Source: Lonicera japonica
Taxonomy: Eukaryota > Streptophyta > Magnoliopsida > Dipsacales > Caprifoliaceae
NCBI GenBank assembly: GCA_021464415.1
Contig: CM038467.1
Location: 18,005,127 to 18,069,126 of the forward strand
Length of the DNA stretch: 64,000 bases
Direction of reading: 5' to 3'
Shown here: in pieces, positions 23,601 through 35,420 of the stretch
Layout: the number at the start of each line of letters is the position of its first letter
How positions within the stretch are numbered: position 1 is the first letter of the stretch
The notes under the pieces: model-generated
The model's database searches: none
Told to the model about the DNA's origin: nothing
Seen by the model: only the letters and a program-made list of their open reading frames with translations
Position numbers and translations under genes: made by a program

Positions 23601-23815
23601 CGTCATTCAGGGATTTCTTGGCCTTTTGACCCAACAACCTTCAGCATTGCCTTCACAATCTCCTGCACGAAGGTTAGAGTTCTCAGAGCACTCACAATCG
23701 TCTCAGGTGAGTTTATTATAGGATTAAAAATTTAGCCATCGTTAATTGTAATAGACAAGCTCAGATTTTGTTTTATTAATTTATTTTTATGATTGCAATC
23801 ATGTAGGTACCTTGA
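20622..23815 (+). CDS. MULE transposase, FAR1/FHY3 type, 851 aa, six exons
   Basis: Catalyses cut-and-paste movement of the surrounding element, presumably in the nucleus. Exons by eye: 20622-20635, 20903-23130, 23215-23318, 23408-23512, 23611-23706, 23807-23815. All introns are GT-AG and all phases fit, giving 852 codons with the stop. The start is MTSNRIYSPGN; the ATG of the longest open frame (20865) lies inside intron 1. Domains: FAR1/WRKY-GCM1 zinc cluster (about 59-155; Cys102, Cys128, His151, His153); MULE DDE domain with Asp282 (CFDTTF), Asp344 (FSDQA), C-x-x-H (CLWH, 365-368) and probable Glu453 (RSESMN); SWIM finger C-x-C...C-x-H at 571, 573, 583, 585. The Ser/Gln/Pro-rich tail from the small exons resembles the extra tail of FHY3-like proteins. 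Length is close to FHY3 and FAR1 (just over 800 aa), the domesticated relatives. Here the gene still sits between TIRs, so it is a transposase rather than a host regulator. Confidence 0.93.
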
Positions 23816-24495
23816 CCCAACCATTTGATGCTTCCATCAGAAATGCTTGCTACTTTCCAGTTAATCATCAATTATTTTTAGAGTTCTTTATGTACTTTTG
23901 GATTTGAAACTTAGTGGCTCAATCACCTGCTTAATGGGAGAAGTATATTGTTTGAAGTCTTATATGTTATTTAAGTTTTAGACATCTTTTTTAATTGTTT
24001 GATTCAATTATGGTCATTGAACTTGACAAATCCATTAGATTCTGATTTTGAGAGATACATTATATCATTATGAGCTGTGATGGTTTATTTCTTTGTATGG
24101 TTGTAAATCTAACTTAATTGAAAAATGATTTTCTTATTTACAATTCTTTTCACATATTTTTACTGGGTGCAATATATTAGTTGTACCTTGGCTCAACTTA
24201 ATTTTTTTTCCCATCAAAGTAAAACTAACCCTTACGGAGTATTATTTTTCGTTTTGAAGTTTATTTTAATTCATGTTTGTCATTTTGAAATTTGTTTTAA
24301 TTCCCTAAATAACAATTCCGTAAACTCTAAAGGGGTAGTTTCAACTTTTCACTCAATCAATACCAACAGCCAATTGATTAAAAGGACGGACTAAAAAAAG
24401 TTGGGGGTAAATTAGATATAGTATAGAATAAGAGGTGAAAAGTGTAAAAATAAAAATGGAGGATTAAAAGCAAAATTGATTAACAAACAATCAAA

Positions 24496-24637
24496 TTGTT
24501 TTCCTTTTTAAATAAGAGTTTTGAATTATTTATTAGCTAACTAGAGTTAAATTTAGGTAGATTAAAGTGGACAAATGGCGCTTTATTATTGGAGCCCCAT
24601 GCCCCCATCAAAAATTGCCCCCATCAAAAATTTACTC
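24496..24637. repeat. Right TIR of the complete MULE
   Basis: Exact inverse of 20361-20502, followed by the target duplication CTAGCAACC. Confidence 0.95.
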
Positions 24638-25004
24638 CTAGCAACCAAATACCACCGCATGACAGAGCGTAGAAACAAATCCGATCGAACGGTTACAAAA
24701 CCACAGGTCACACGGATATCAGTGGTCTAGAGGTGTATCCAACACCCCTAAGCTTAAAAACCCGGACACTTTCGCAAACCTAAGCTCTAGACTCTAGAGT
24801 CAGAGTGGACGATACGCATATCGTCATCAAGAGGAACTCGATTTTTATGAAAAGTTTTGGTTCACCAGTGTTGTACACTCCAATTCACGTGAAAACCTAA
24901 TTTACCATATCATTACCGAAAAAATCGCTCTCTGTTGATATTTGTAATTTATTTATTTATACATAAAACCTAGGTTTTTAGTGTTTTGATTCCTTTGGTT
25001 ATAT

Positions 25005-28000
25005 ATGGAGGACGAGGAAGATAATTTATCAACACTAAACAACAATTCGTCTCTTCACGAAGTTGAAGACTCAATTATGGAAACCAAATTACCTGAGGGA
25101 GAAGAATATCCGAATGGCGAACAGCGCGATTTTGCTCCGAATTTGGATGATTCGAAACTCGAAACCGTTCAGTCACCGATTGTTTTGAAAGAAGAGGAAA
25201 TTGTGACGGAGGAGAATGAGGTGAAGATGAGGGCGGAGCCGAAATTGGATGATGAAGCGGCGGTCGAGGAGATTCCTTGGGTGGATAAGAAAACTGAGAC
25301 GGAGGTGGAAGAGGCAAAAGGAGGAGGGGAAGAGATTGCTGTGGAGTTAAGCAATACACATCCTGTTGATGTTTACTCACCTATTGGGGCTGAAATAGAG
25401 ACGGTGGATATTAAACCGGAGATTGAGCCACCGGCTTTGGTTGAGGCGGAAGCATATAAGGACAATGGAGAACCGTCAATTGTGGTTAATCACGACGGGG
25501 TTGATGATGATACGGCTGTAGAGGAGGAGATTCTGGCGGAAGCTAAAATGGATGAGGAGGGGGAGGAGGGAGAGGAGATTTCAGCTGATGCTAAAATGGA
25601 TGAGGAGGGAGAGGAGGGGGAGAGCGATGAGGAAGAAGGGGGCAAGGGGAGTGGAGATGAGATAGAGGATTTACAGGTTGATGGGGGTGAAGATGAGATA
25701 GAAGAAGATGATGCAATTGTGGGTGAGGAGGAAACCCCTTCCTTGGACACTACTGAATTGGAGACAGAAACTGATGCGGCGGAGTCAGTGAAAGTAGGTG
25801 GAGGGAGGCGTAAGAGAGGGAGGAATTCTAAAGGGACGGCAAAAGTTCCTGCGACAAGGAAGAAGAAGACGATTGAGGAGGATGTTTGTTTCATTTGTTT
25901 TGATGGTGGGGAACTCGTGTTATGTGACCGTAGGTGAGTGTGGTGAATTTGAATTTACGGTTTGGAAGTTGTTATTGTTGTGTAACTTGTCTTGCGTGTT
26001 TGAATTTATTGCTCATGTCGATGTTTATTGGTTTTGAATGTTCTACATTTTCAGGGGATGCCCTAAAGCCTATCATCCTTCTTGTGTTAACCGGGACGAG
26101 GCATTCTTTCGAGCAAAGGGTCGTTGGAATTGTGGTATCTTTCTCTTTCATCTCTATGTAACTGTCCTATATTTTAGGGTTAGTCCCTTTGATACTTGAT
26201 TTTGCTTTGACACTGCATTTTCCTCCCTCGACGCTTATATATGCATACAGAGTATCCTGTTTTGCTTATGTTTGGTCTGGTGGTAGAAATTAATTATGTG
26301 TGCATGTGCTGCTTTCAAATTGGAGGTGTTGGGTTGGTTTTGTAGTTTAAGTGGTAATAGGTTGATCCTCCATCCTGTTTAGTGAAAATCAATTCAAAGT
26401 ACATGAGAGCCAATGTTGCATTCATATTGAGGAATTGGATGCCCCACTAGAGAACTTGCCCAGCAATCAGCTTTAATATAGACAAGCTCACAAGCTGGTT
26501 CAATTTGTCCAAAATAATGAAAGAATTAAAGAGGGGCAAATGTTTTTTTTTTAAATTGTAATAACTTGTAGGTGTATAACGATTATTGATACTGGGACTT
26601 GACTCTTTTGTCAACAGTCATGTCCTTGTGTGGTCACAATCACGATTGTTTAGAATTAATACAAAGGTTTGAGGCAATTGTATGACATATTAGGCACACA
26701 AATTGGTTCAAAGCCAGACTTTGTTTCTTCCACCTATTGGTTTCCTGAAACTTTTGAATATTTATCCTTGAATTATGTACAATATCACTACACATTTGGA
26801 GAAGTGACAGTAATATGTGTTGTTTTTGTTTCGCTATGACCTTTTCTTTTCTTTGCTCGGGGTTGCTTAAAAATCATATTAACTACTTCATGGTCCATGT
26901 GTTCTCTTTATTATGTAAATATCTGCACTTTCATCGAGTTTTTTTATTTTGTTTGTGTGACTAGTTAACCGCTGTGATTTTATTCTATTTTCAGGTTGGC
27001 ACCAGTGCAGCATCTGTGAGAAGAATGCCCACTACATGTGTTATACATGTACATTTTCCTTATGCAAGGGGTGTGTTAAAGATAATGTTATTTTATGTGT
27101 TAGAGGAAATAAAGGTTTTTGTGAGACTTGCATGAAAACAGTGATGTTAATTGAAAATGATGAGCAGGGAAACAAAGAGGTATAAGCAATATTCTCAGTC
27201 TCTGTCCCCCCCCCCTCTCTCTCTCTCTCTCTTTATATATGTATCATTTTATTTTTACATATCTTCAGTTTACCTTTGTGCTCCTGGGGATGGGGGTGGT
27301 TGTTGGGGAAACGCATCATTCTTTTCATCAGTGATGCGATAATGGAAAACTATTCCATAATCGAACGAGTCATAGTCGCTCAGTCTTTTTACGCATACTA
27401 ATTCGTAGATACTCTTGTCAATTTATATGTTTCAGCCATCACAAACAGTTATTAATATAGTGAATTCTGGTTTTATACTTTCTTGGTCCTTTTCGACTTG
27501 AATACATACAGGTAGATTTTGACGACAAAGGTAGCTGGGAGTATCTCTTTAAAGATTACTGGATAGAGTTGAAGGAAAAGCTATCCCTATCATCTGATGA
27601 AATTGCCCAGGCAAAAAATCCCTCAAAAGGATCTGATACATCAGCTGGAAAACAAGAATCACCCGATGGACAGTTTGATGTTAATGAAGAGGGAGGTTCT
27701 GCTTCAGAAAATTCTTCCGAGAGCCTAGAAGAAAGAAAACCTAAAAAAAGAAAGGGTAAGAAACTGTCAAAGTCCCTCGTCAAGGAGCAGGGCATTTCAA
27801 GTGAGACAGTAGCAGTTGGTTCTAAAAGGATATCAACGTCTGTGAACACTGAGTGGGCATCAAAAGAGCTTCTTGAATTTGTTATGCACATGCGAAATGG
27901 TGACAAAACTGTTTTATCTCAGTTTGACGTACAAGCAATGTTATTGGAATATATAAAAAGAAACAAACTTCGTGATCCTCGCCGTAAAAGTCAAATTATT

Positions 28001-31000
28001 TGTGATTTTAGGCTTCAAAATCTGTTTGGAAAAGCACGTGTAGGGCATTTTGAAATGTTAAAACTTCTCGAATCTCACTTTCTTATAAAGGAGGATTCTC
28101 AGATAGATGATATGCAAGGAAGTGTTGTTGACACTGATGTTAATCTATTAGAGGCTGATGGGAACGCTGAGCTAACAAAGGGCGGTAAAGAAAAAAAACG
28201 TAAAATGCGTAAGAAAGGGGATGGGCGAGGACCTCAATCTAACGTTGATGATTATGCAGCCATAGATACCCACAACATAAACTTAATTTACCTACGACGG
28301 AAGTTGATGGAGGATTTACTTGAAGATGCTGAAAAGTTCAATGACAAGGTTGTTGGTACTTTCGTGAGAATAAGGATCCCTGCTAATAATCAAAAGCAAG
28401 ACATCTATAGGCTAGTCCAAGTTGTAGGTAACTATGGTGTCCTTCCTAGCTGTTTATATTTCTGCATTTTGTAATTCAGCAGGTAAAATAATATTTGGAG
28501 ATTTTTGACTTTTCGTATACAGGTACAAGCAAAGCAGACAATCCCTATAAAGTTAGCAAAAGGACAACTGATATCATGCTGGAAATATTAAATCTTGACA
28601 AAAATGAGGTCATAACTATTGATTCCATTTCAAATCAGGAGTTTACCGAGGTGATCTATAGACCTAATTATATTTAATTTTTTCGGTTGTTTCTATGTGC
28701 GCATTAAAACAAATCTGGACCTTCTGTTGCTGTGAAAAGAATTGTGTTGTCTAAAATTGAAGTGCATGTTAATATATATGTATTATAATAAACATTGCCA
28801 TAATGATAATCTAGTGCCATATATCCCTCCCCTCCGCTCTATCAGGAGCACTTATTTTCAATAAGTTATGGACTTATGGCTACTTTGAAACAAGTCATGT
28901 AACAACCTAGGTTTTCCCCCAAAATCGCCTGACCAAGTTATAATGTAGGTTGATTGAGCTTGCATATAAGCTAAGGACCTCCCCACTGATGTGGGCCGTG
29001 ACAAACTCCACATCCCCCAACCCCGCCCCGCCATTAAAGCCCTGCCATGTTCGTCATGCTAGGGTCACACAAACAATTTTGGCGCTTTGCCAGCCGGTAC
29101 AAACAATTCCAGCTTGTTAGCCGCAGAAACACAATCCTAATGTCCACATATTAACTTGAAGTGGACTTGAGCCAGCTCTGATACCATCTGTAACCACGCA
29201 GGTTATCCCCTAAATGGGTGTCCCCAGTTGTAATTTTGGTTCATTGAGTCCACAGATAATCCAAGGACCTCCCCATGACACTATTGATGTGGGATACATG
29301 GGTCGTGACAAGCATGAGAACTAAAAAATACCCTTAAAAATGATGCAAACTTGCCAAAAGGGTTTTAGTCAGTGTTTTAAAAGGCGTTTCTGGGCGCGCA
29401 TTGAGTCGTGTCTTGATGCGCTTTTGAGTAAAACGTGTCCAGGCGCATTGAGAAGAGTGATCTGCACAATAGGCGCACACATTTCAAGCTGGGCGTATGC
29501 TTTTCCATCAAGGTGTGCGCCTTCAACGCTGAGGCGTTTGGTGTGTACGCTTAGGTTGAAATCTATAGCTACGTACTAAACTTGTGAGATGGAGATGCGA
29601 AATCGAGGTGCAGGTCGAATGGAAGAAGATGATAATGAAGATTGGACGGCAAGGGCAATGATATACCGGACGATGAACACGTGAGAGAGAGAAGATGAAA
29701 TTGATGAGAGGCGTCTGGCTTGTGTGGGTTTGAGAAGTAGGTTTTAACTCTAAATGGGAAAATGACCTAACTAGCCTTGGTGTGTTAAATATTTACAAAA
29801 TTATTAACAGGTCTATTAAATTAATAAAAAAAATTGTTTTTGTTTTTTTTTATTCCTTAACTCATTAAGTTGGTGTTTGAACACAAAACTATTAAGGGGG
29901 AGCATTCTTAATTTTAATAAGCTACAACATTTCCCCAAAGTTATTTTAATTTAGCACTTTGTCTCTTAAACTAAACAATTTGACAGTAAAATGGCATAAA
30001 AAATTTATTTAATGCTTATATTTATTTCAAATTTTTTTAATATAAAAAGGAGTTGCACAAAAGGCTTACGCCTCGCCTTTGGAAAAGTAAACGCCTAGGC
30101 TTACGCCTTCGCCTTTTAAAACACTGGTTTTAGTCGATGATACTGAGCCTCACTTCCCACTTGAGAGGTCATGGATTTGATTTCCCCTCCACCTCATCCA
30201 CTTGCAGTTTACAAGGAAGAGACATATAACCTTCCAGTTTAAAACATAAAATAATAAAGATTATGCAAACTTTAACAGTCGAAACAACAGGTATAAGCTC
30301 ATGTGCAATGGCTTAAGAATAGAAAGGGCATCCTCTTCATGAGATGAGAACAAGATATTTGTATTTGTGGACTACTGAAATAAGTGAGAGTTGGCTTATA
30401 TTCTGTCTGTCTGAGTGATGTTTAGATTATTACTTTACTCATCGAAAAAATATATATATATTTATATTATCATGTCAAAAATGCTAGTCATGCGAAATGT
30501 ACAGAAAAAATTACTGCACAAAATGGCCCATTAATTTTATTGGTCAGACATTGGTCCTACCTGCAAGTAGTAAGTCCTGCCTCATTATGTGACCAATTAA
30601 AGTCCCTAACACACACGTCTCACGCCATTTTCGATAGTTATCTTGTATATATTATTTTATTGTATGTGCATTGCTAATGGATACCCTTTTGAACTCTTAG
30701 GATGAATGCAAGCGCTTACGCCAGAGTATAAAATGCGGACTTATCAATAGACTGACTGTGGTAATTATGATAGTAGTTACGATTTAATTTGTTGCTTTAA
30801 CGCTCTCATTGTTCTAAGAAGTATCGTTATTGCTTGTAGGGTGACATTCTTGACAAGGCAATGGAAATTCAAGCAGCAAGAGTTAATGATGTAAGATTTG
30901 TCCACTTGTTTGATCATCCAATACATTGTTCCCTTGTTTATGAACTGAGGATGTGCCCAAACTTGAAATTTCATATATGTTTTCCTCAGATAAATTGAAG

Positions 31001-34000
31001 CAAAGTAATACAACAATTAAGGAACAGTTCATTTAATCCATGATGTAAAGGATGTGTTTAAACTTTGAACCAGTGTTTTAAAAGGCAAAGGCGTAATTCT
31101 AGGCGTTTGCTTGTCCGATGGCGAGGCGTAGGCCTCAATGCGACAAGGCGTAAGCCTTTCGTGTAAAGCATTTTATATTAAAAAAATGGTAAATAATTAA
31201 TATAAAGTTTATAAATATTAAAATAGGTTTCTTATTGTTATCTTGTAATGAGATTTTTCAGTTTAAGGAGTAAAATGCTAAATAAAAATAACTTAGGGGG
31301 TTTGTTGTAAATATTAAAAATAAATTGTTTTTACTCTTGTTGGTTCTGCATCTTACCAAGATTGAAGCTCAAAGGCTGCCCTTGTTGTTCCCTCTTGAGT
31401 TTGGTGAATACCATAGTCATTAAGATTTCTATATCCTCTAGATACTGCAATGCACCATCCCAAACATGGTAGGCTTGTGCTCGGAATCTCCAAAATCGGT
31501 GCCCTCAAATTTAGCTTTCGCTCTATTTGCTATTGCATTTGTACTGCATTTGTGCAACTTAGATTTTAGCAAAGGACAAATGGTTTCCCAACCCAGAACA
31601 CAGAAGAAAATGGATTTCTGTACTCTTAACTAATGTACCATATATCGATTTCGCAGCGCATGTAGGTTTAGTGCAATTTTCCATACTGGTGGACTACATA
31701 TACCTAGATATATATATAGTACCAAAAAAATCCAGGCAAGTGGTCCATTGTCCGACTTAGTGAAATAACCGAGCCTGCTCCCATTGTGCTGCTTACTGTG
31801 CAAAACAATGTAATAGCCTGTGCTCCATACCAGAGAGACCCGCATTCCATGTAACATTAAAAAATTGAAAGAGATGGAGTTGAGTAGTTGGTTTTTAAGC
31901 ATATATCAATTGTACTAACCTCTAAACGAAGCTCGAGTGCCTTCTCTTTGCACCAGTTGTTATAATTGCATTATTTGTATCTGGGATTTTGTCAATTTTG
32001 TGTTGTTTTCATGTCTTCTCTGTAGATTGTCGTAACTGGAACTTGTGTTTGCTTTTCTATCATATAACGCATGATGCTCTCTCTTTGTAATGACAGTGGA
32101 TGGAATCAGAGATAGTGCGACTTAGCCATCTTCGTGATCGAGCAAGTGAAAAGGGTCGTAGGAAGGAATATCCTTTGTTGTTCAAGTTAATGACTATTTA
32201 CTTTTTGTGTTTTGTTTTGCTTGAACCTTATGTATAATTTTTGTGAGCTTGCTCTGCAAGTTCTACCTCCTTGATGGTAAAATATGTTTTTTGGTTATCA
32301 CTATTAAATTGTTATTTTCTATTTGAGTTGAAAGTTATACTACTTTGTAGATGTACACGGTGTGTAGAAGTGGTGCCCATGATCAATGGAGATAGGAAGA
32401 CCTGCATTTTTTGGGGTCCCCTTTACAACATAATCCAGTTATATTTACTATACTTCCATTTACAAAAAAATAAAAAAAAATCCAATTGTGTTCATCATAA
32501 TGCCACTCTACGTATTGGTGGTGCCAAACTTTAAAGCTGGTGTTGCCTGACTGCCTGTGCACTCTCTGACCTCTTTGGCTCTTACAACCCCTAGATATAA
32601 GCGTATGTTTATTAAAATGCCCAATGGCACCGCCTGGCCCAAAAAGTAATATTTCATACTGGTGGGGCTTAGGCTTTTACATACAAAACTACTAATTTTG
32701 GGATGGGTAGGACGTAGGGTGTTTTATTGAATGGGTCTATTGTAATAAGATCGTCTTCTTTAATTCCCTTATTCCTTTCCTTCTCTACTTCTTGTAGAAC
32801 TTGGCTAAATAATGGATTTGTACTAATTCTATTAACATGTCCACACTCCAATTCCAGCCCCCAACCCTCTCCCTTTTCTAGGTCAAACCCCCCCTCCTTG
32901 CATATGCCCCATGAGTAGTTATGTGAAGAATTCACAATAATCATTTAACTGTTTATTTTTATGGTAACTAGAGAATTGGAATGCTGCTTTCCATTTTAAA
33001 CTAAGTTGCTGCTTTCCATTTTAAACTAAGTTGCTGCTTTGCGTTACGTTTCTTCACAGCTTGTCCTAGTCGCTACTCAATTGTTTTTCCATAGCTTGTT
33101 CAGTTGATGTTTGCCTTTAGTTAGATCCTTATTATATGTTCATGTACTCTGGAGATCATATGACCATTGCTAATAAGAAACAGACGTAGAGTAATCCTTG
33201 ACTGGTTTCACGCTTAGAGAATGTGTGGAGAAATTGCAGCTCCTTAAGACACCTGAGGAGCGTCGCCGCAGACTAGAAGAAATTACAGAGATACGTGCAG
33301 ACCCAAAAATGGATCCAAGTTACGAGTCTGAAGATAATGGCAGCGAAATGGAAGAGGATACTAAACGAGGTCTGCTTTTTTTGTTTTCAAACTCATTTTT
33401 TGTTACAAATGATAATTATTTTTTAAAATTGCTATTGGCATATGCAGAAGTGTACACAAGGCCGAGAGGTTCTGCCTTTAGCAGGAGACCAAGGGAACCA
33501 ATCTCTCCCGGAAGAGGATCAGATCTTTCTCCGAGAGATTCGTGGAGTGGTAATAGGAAAAATTCGGGAAAGAACTGGGAATTAAACAGAAACTTGTCAA
33601 ATAAAAGTTTATCGATCAAAAGTGAAGATGCTACTCTCAATTTTGAGAGACCTAGTGACACTTCGTATCAAAGGAGGGAGAAAGAGGTACAGCGAGAAAA
33701 TAATATGGAACCATTTGGATCATATAGCCATTCTGCTGTTAGTTCGGAGGCTTCACTGGAACCTATTTCCGCTCCTGCAGTACCAACTGCAGCCAAGATC
33801 AGTGAGACGGATAAAATGTGGCACTACAAAGATCCATCTGCAAAAGTACAAGGTCCATTTTCGATGGTTCAGTTACGGAAGTGGAGCAACACAGGGTACT
33901 TCCCAGCTGATCTCAAGATTTGGAGAACCGGAAAGCAAGAAGATGATTCAATTCTTTTGACTGACGCATTGGCTGGAATATTTCCAACAGATACAACAAA

Positions 34001-35420
34001 TTTGAAACCTAACGAGACCTCCTTAAGGCAAGGAAGTGAGGTGCAAGATGGAGGAGAGAGAATGTTGAAAACTCAACCAGACCATAATAGTTCATCAAGG
34101 GGGGGCTGGGCTACTCCTTCGGTCGAGGTCCCTAAAGTTTCTTTAGACCCAGTGGGTCCAGATTTAGATAATTCGGCAAACCTTCCATCTCCTACTCCAA
34201 AACAAAGTTCAGCAGGTTGGACTGGTGGAGCAATGCAATCACCTACACCAGATAGCGGCCAATTACTTCGTTCTTCGACATCATCTTCAATAATCCCAAG
34301 TGCTGCAAGCAAAGAATATAATGTAACGGGGTCTTTGGGTGTTTTGACACCTACATCACTTTTGAATTCAGGCGGGCAGTCTGTTGGTGTTTCTGAAAAT
34401 AAACCTCCAAGTTCTCACTATGGTTTTAGTGCAGCATCAAATTCTGATCAGCATGTCCCTTCAGGCTCTATAAATTCTCTACAAGCTTCTCAATTAGCTG
34501 TGGGTGGTGAATCACACTTGACACATTCATATAGCCATCCGCACCCTGCGCCCGTAACTGCTGCTAACATGGTTCAATCGGTCAATAGCCATAACCCGGG
34601 TTTCGGAACTCAAGGTTGGGTTAGCAATCCGGCTCAGAACATGGACCCAAATTCTTCTGTTCATATGCCTGGACAACCAGCGGCTTATGCTCACTGGGGT
34701 GGTGGTGTTCCATCTAATGTTCAGAATCCTCCACCAGACCCATGGAGACCTCCACTTCAAAGCAATCAATTGAACATGCAGCCTCAAATGCCACCTAACG
34801 TGCCATGGGGAACAATGCCGGGTAATCCAAACATGGGCTGGGGAGGACCGGTACCCGGAAATACAAACATGAATTGGGGGCCAACTGTCCAAGGGCCACC
34901 TCCTGGAAATGTAAATCCGGGTTGGGTTGTACCCCCACCTGGTAATCAAGGGTTTGTGCCTGGGAATGTAAATCCGGGTTGGGTTGCACCGCCCAGTAAT
35001 CAAGCTTGGGTCCCTTCAAGTGGGCCAGCCCCTGGAAATCCAAATCCAGGTTGGGCCCCATCAAATGCGGGACCTAATCTTCAGGCTGGAAACACAAATC
35101 AGGGTTGGGTTGCACCGAGTGGGAATGCAGGAGCCAATAGTGTTCAAGGTGGCCCAGTAGCACCTGTGAACCCAAACCAAGGTTGGAGTTCACCAGCTAC
35201 GAACCGGAGCACGAGGGGAAGTGAACCACACCAACACGGAGATAGATTCTCAGGTCGAAGGGATAAGAATAGGCCTTGGAACAGGCAGTCGTCATTCGGC
35301 AGTGGAGGAGGGTCAGGAGGTTCTTCTCGATCTTCTCCCAGAGGGCCGCCAAAAGTGTGCTCGTACTATGAGAATGGTAATTGTAAGAAGGGATCCTCTT
35401 GCGATTTTATGCACAATTGA
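25005..35420 (+). CDS. NERD: NERD-type protein (PHD, SWIB, Plus-3, GYF, CCCH), 1516 aa
   Basis: Homologue of NERD (zinc finger CCCH protein 19), a plant RNA-silencing factor reported to bind histone H3 and AGO2; C3H44 is the alternative paralogue. Exons: 25005-25933, 26055-26134, 26995-27179, 27512-28427, 28523-28650, 30701-30760, 30840-30890, 32097-32167, 33212-33369, 33448-35420; phases agree (1517 codons with stop). Domains: acidic N terminus (1-290); PHD (about 295-385, CFICFDGGELVLCDRRGC); SWIB (about 515-595, WASKELLEFVMHM); Plus-3 (about 660-800); GYF (about 982-1037, MWHYKDPSAKVQGPFSMVQL); Pro/Gly-rich region with many GW/GWV repeats (about 1230-1450); C-terminal C-x7-C-x5-C-x3-H finger. 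Shorter than Arabidopsis NERD (about 1.8 kaa, from memory), mainly in low-complexity parts. All introns are GT-AG except 32168-33211, a U12 AT-AC intron. Introns 5 and 7 carry transposons but keep their splice sites. Confidence 0.93.
28898..29310 (-). mobile_element. TRIM (miniature LTR retrotransposon), 413 bp, in a NERD intron
   Basis: Two short related LTRs (28898-29003 and 29189-29310) both read TGTAAC... to ...CGTGACA on the + strand and share AAGGACCTCCCCA and GATGTGGG. Between them are 185 bp with no coding capacity. On the minus strand the primer-binding site TGGTATCAGAGC (29175-29186) lies two bases from the upstream LTR, and a purine-rich tract precedes the downstream LTR (29004-29020). 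LTRs of about 110 bp, PBS, PPT and no genes define a TRIM, which moves with proteins of other LTR elements. Flanks AGTCA and AGCAT do not form a clear duplication. Confidence 0.85.
29370..30126. mobile_element. hAT-type MITE, 757 bp, in a NERD intron
   Basis: Ends CAGTGTTTTAAAAGGCG and CGCCTTTTAAAACACTG are perfect inverses. A perfect 8-bp duplication GTTTTAGT flanks them (29362-29369 and 30127-30134). Sub-terminal regions are rich in GGCG/CGCC, the middle is AT-rich. No transposase. Confidence 0.93.
31071..31330. repeat. Truncated copy of the CAGTGTTTTAAAAGGC hAT MITE
   Basis: It begins CAGTGTTTTAAAAGGC, and its body is the inverse of the right half of the element at 29370-30126 (shared AGGCGTAAGCC and a TTTAGCAxTTT block, inverted). 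The other end is missing. It lies in the NERD intron between exons 7 and 8. Confidence 0.75.
32168..33211 (+). other. U12-type AT-AC intron of the NERD gene
   Basis: The 5' end is ATATCCTTTG, the U12 donor consensus. Near the 3' end, ATCCTTGAC (33194-33202) matches the U12 branch site, and the intron ends AC ten bases after the branch A. Removing exactly this interval joins RRKE to LRECVEKLQ in frame, as expected of the family. No GT-AG pair nearby gives that join. Confidence 0.88.

Larger units (their letters stand above)
20361..24637 (+). mobile_element. Complete, apparently autonomous Mutator-like element
   Basis: The element is 4277 bp. Its TIRs (20361-20502 and 24496-24637) are 142 bp each and identical at every base I compared. 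A perfect 9-bp duplication CTAGCAACC flanks it (20352-20360 and 24638-24646), the length made by Mutator transposases. It begins with G, as MULEs usually do. Inside is one gene, a six-exon transposase of the FAR1/FHY3 type with no stop or frameshift. About 680 bp of AT-rich, non-coding sequence lies between the gene and the right TIR. Identical TIRs, a perfect duplication and an open gene together mean recent insertion and possible present-day activity. Confidence 0.95.

Noticed and set aside
25075..25894. Antisense open frames under NERD exon 1
   Set aside because: They mirror a Glu/Asp-rich coding exon (GAG/GAT read backwards gives Ser/Leu/Pro runs). The + strand frame joins properly to the PHD exons.
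28651..30700. A pause in NERD coding taken as two separate genes
   Set aside because: Exons 6 and 7 continue the Plus-3 region in the right phase; the gap is an intron enlarged by a TRIM and a hAT MITE.
34527..35064. Antisense frames under the GW-repeat region
   Set aside because: Shadows of the repetitive NERD exon 10; no independent signals.
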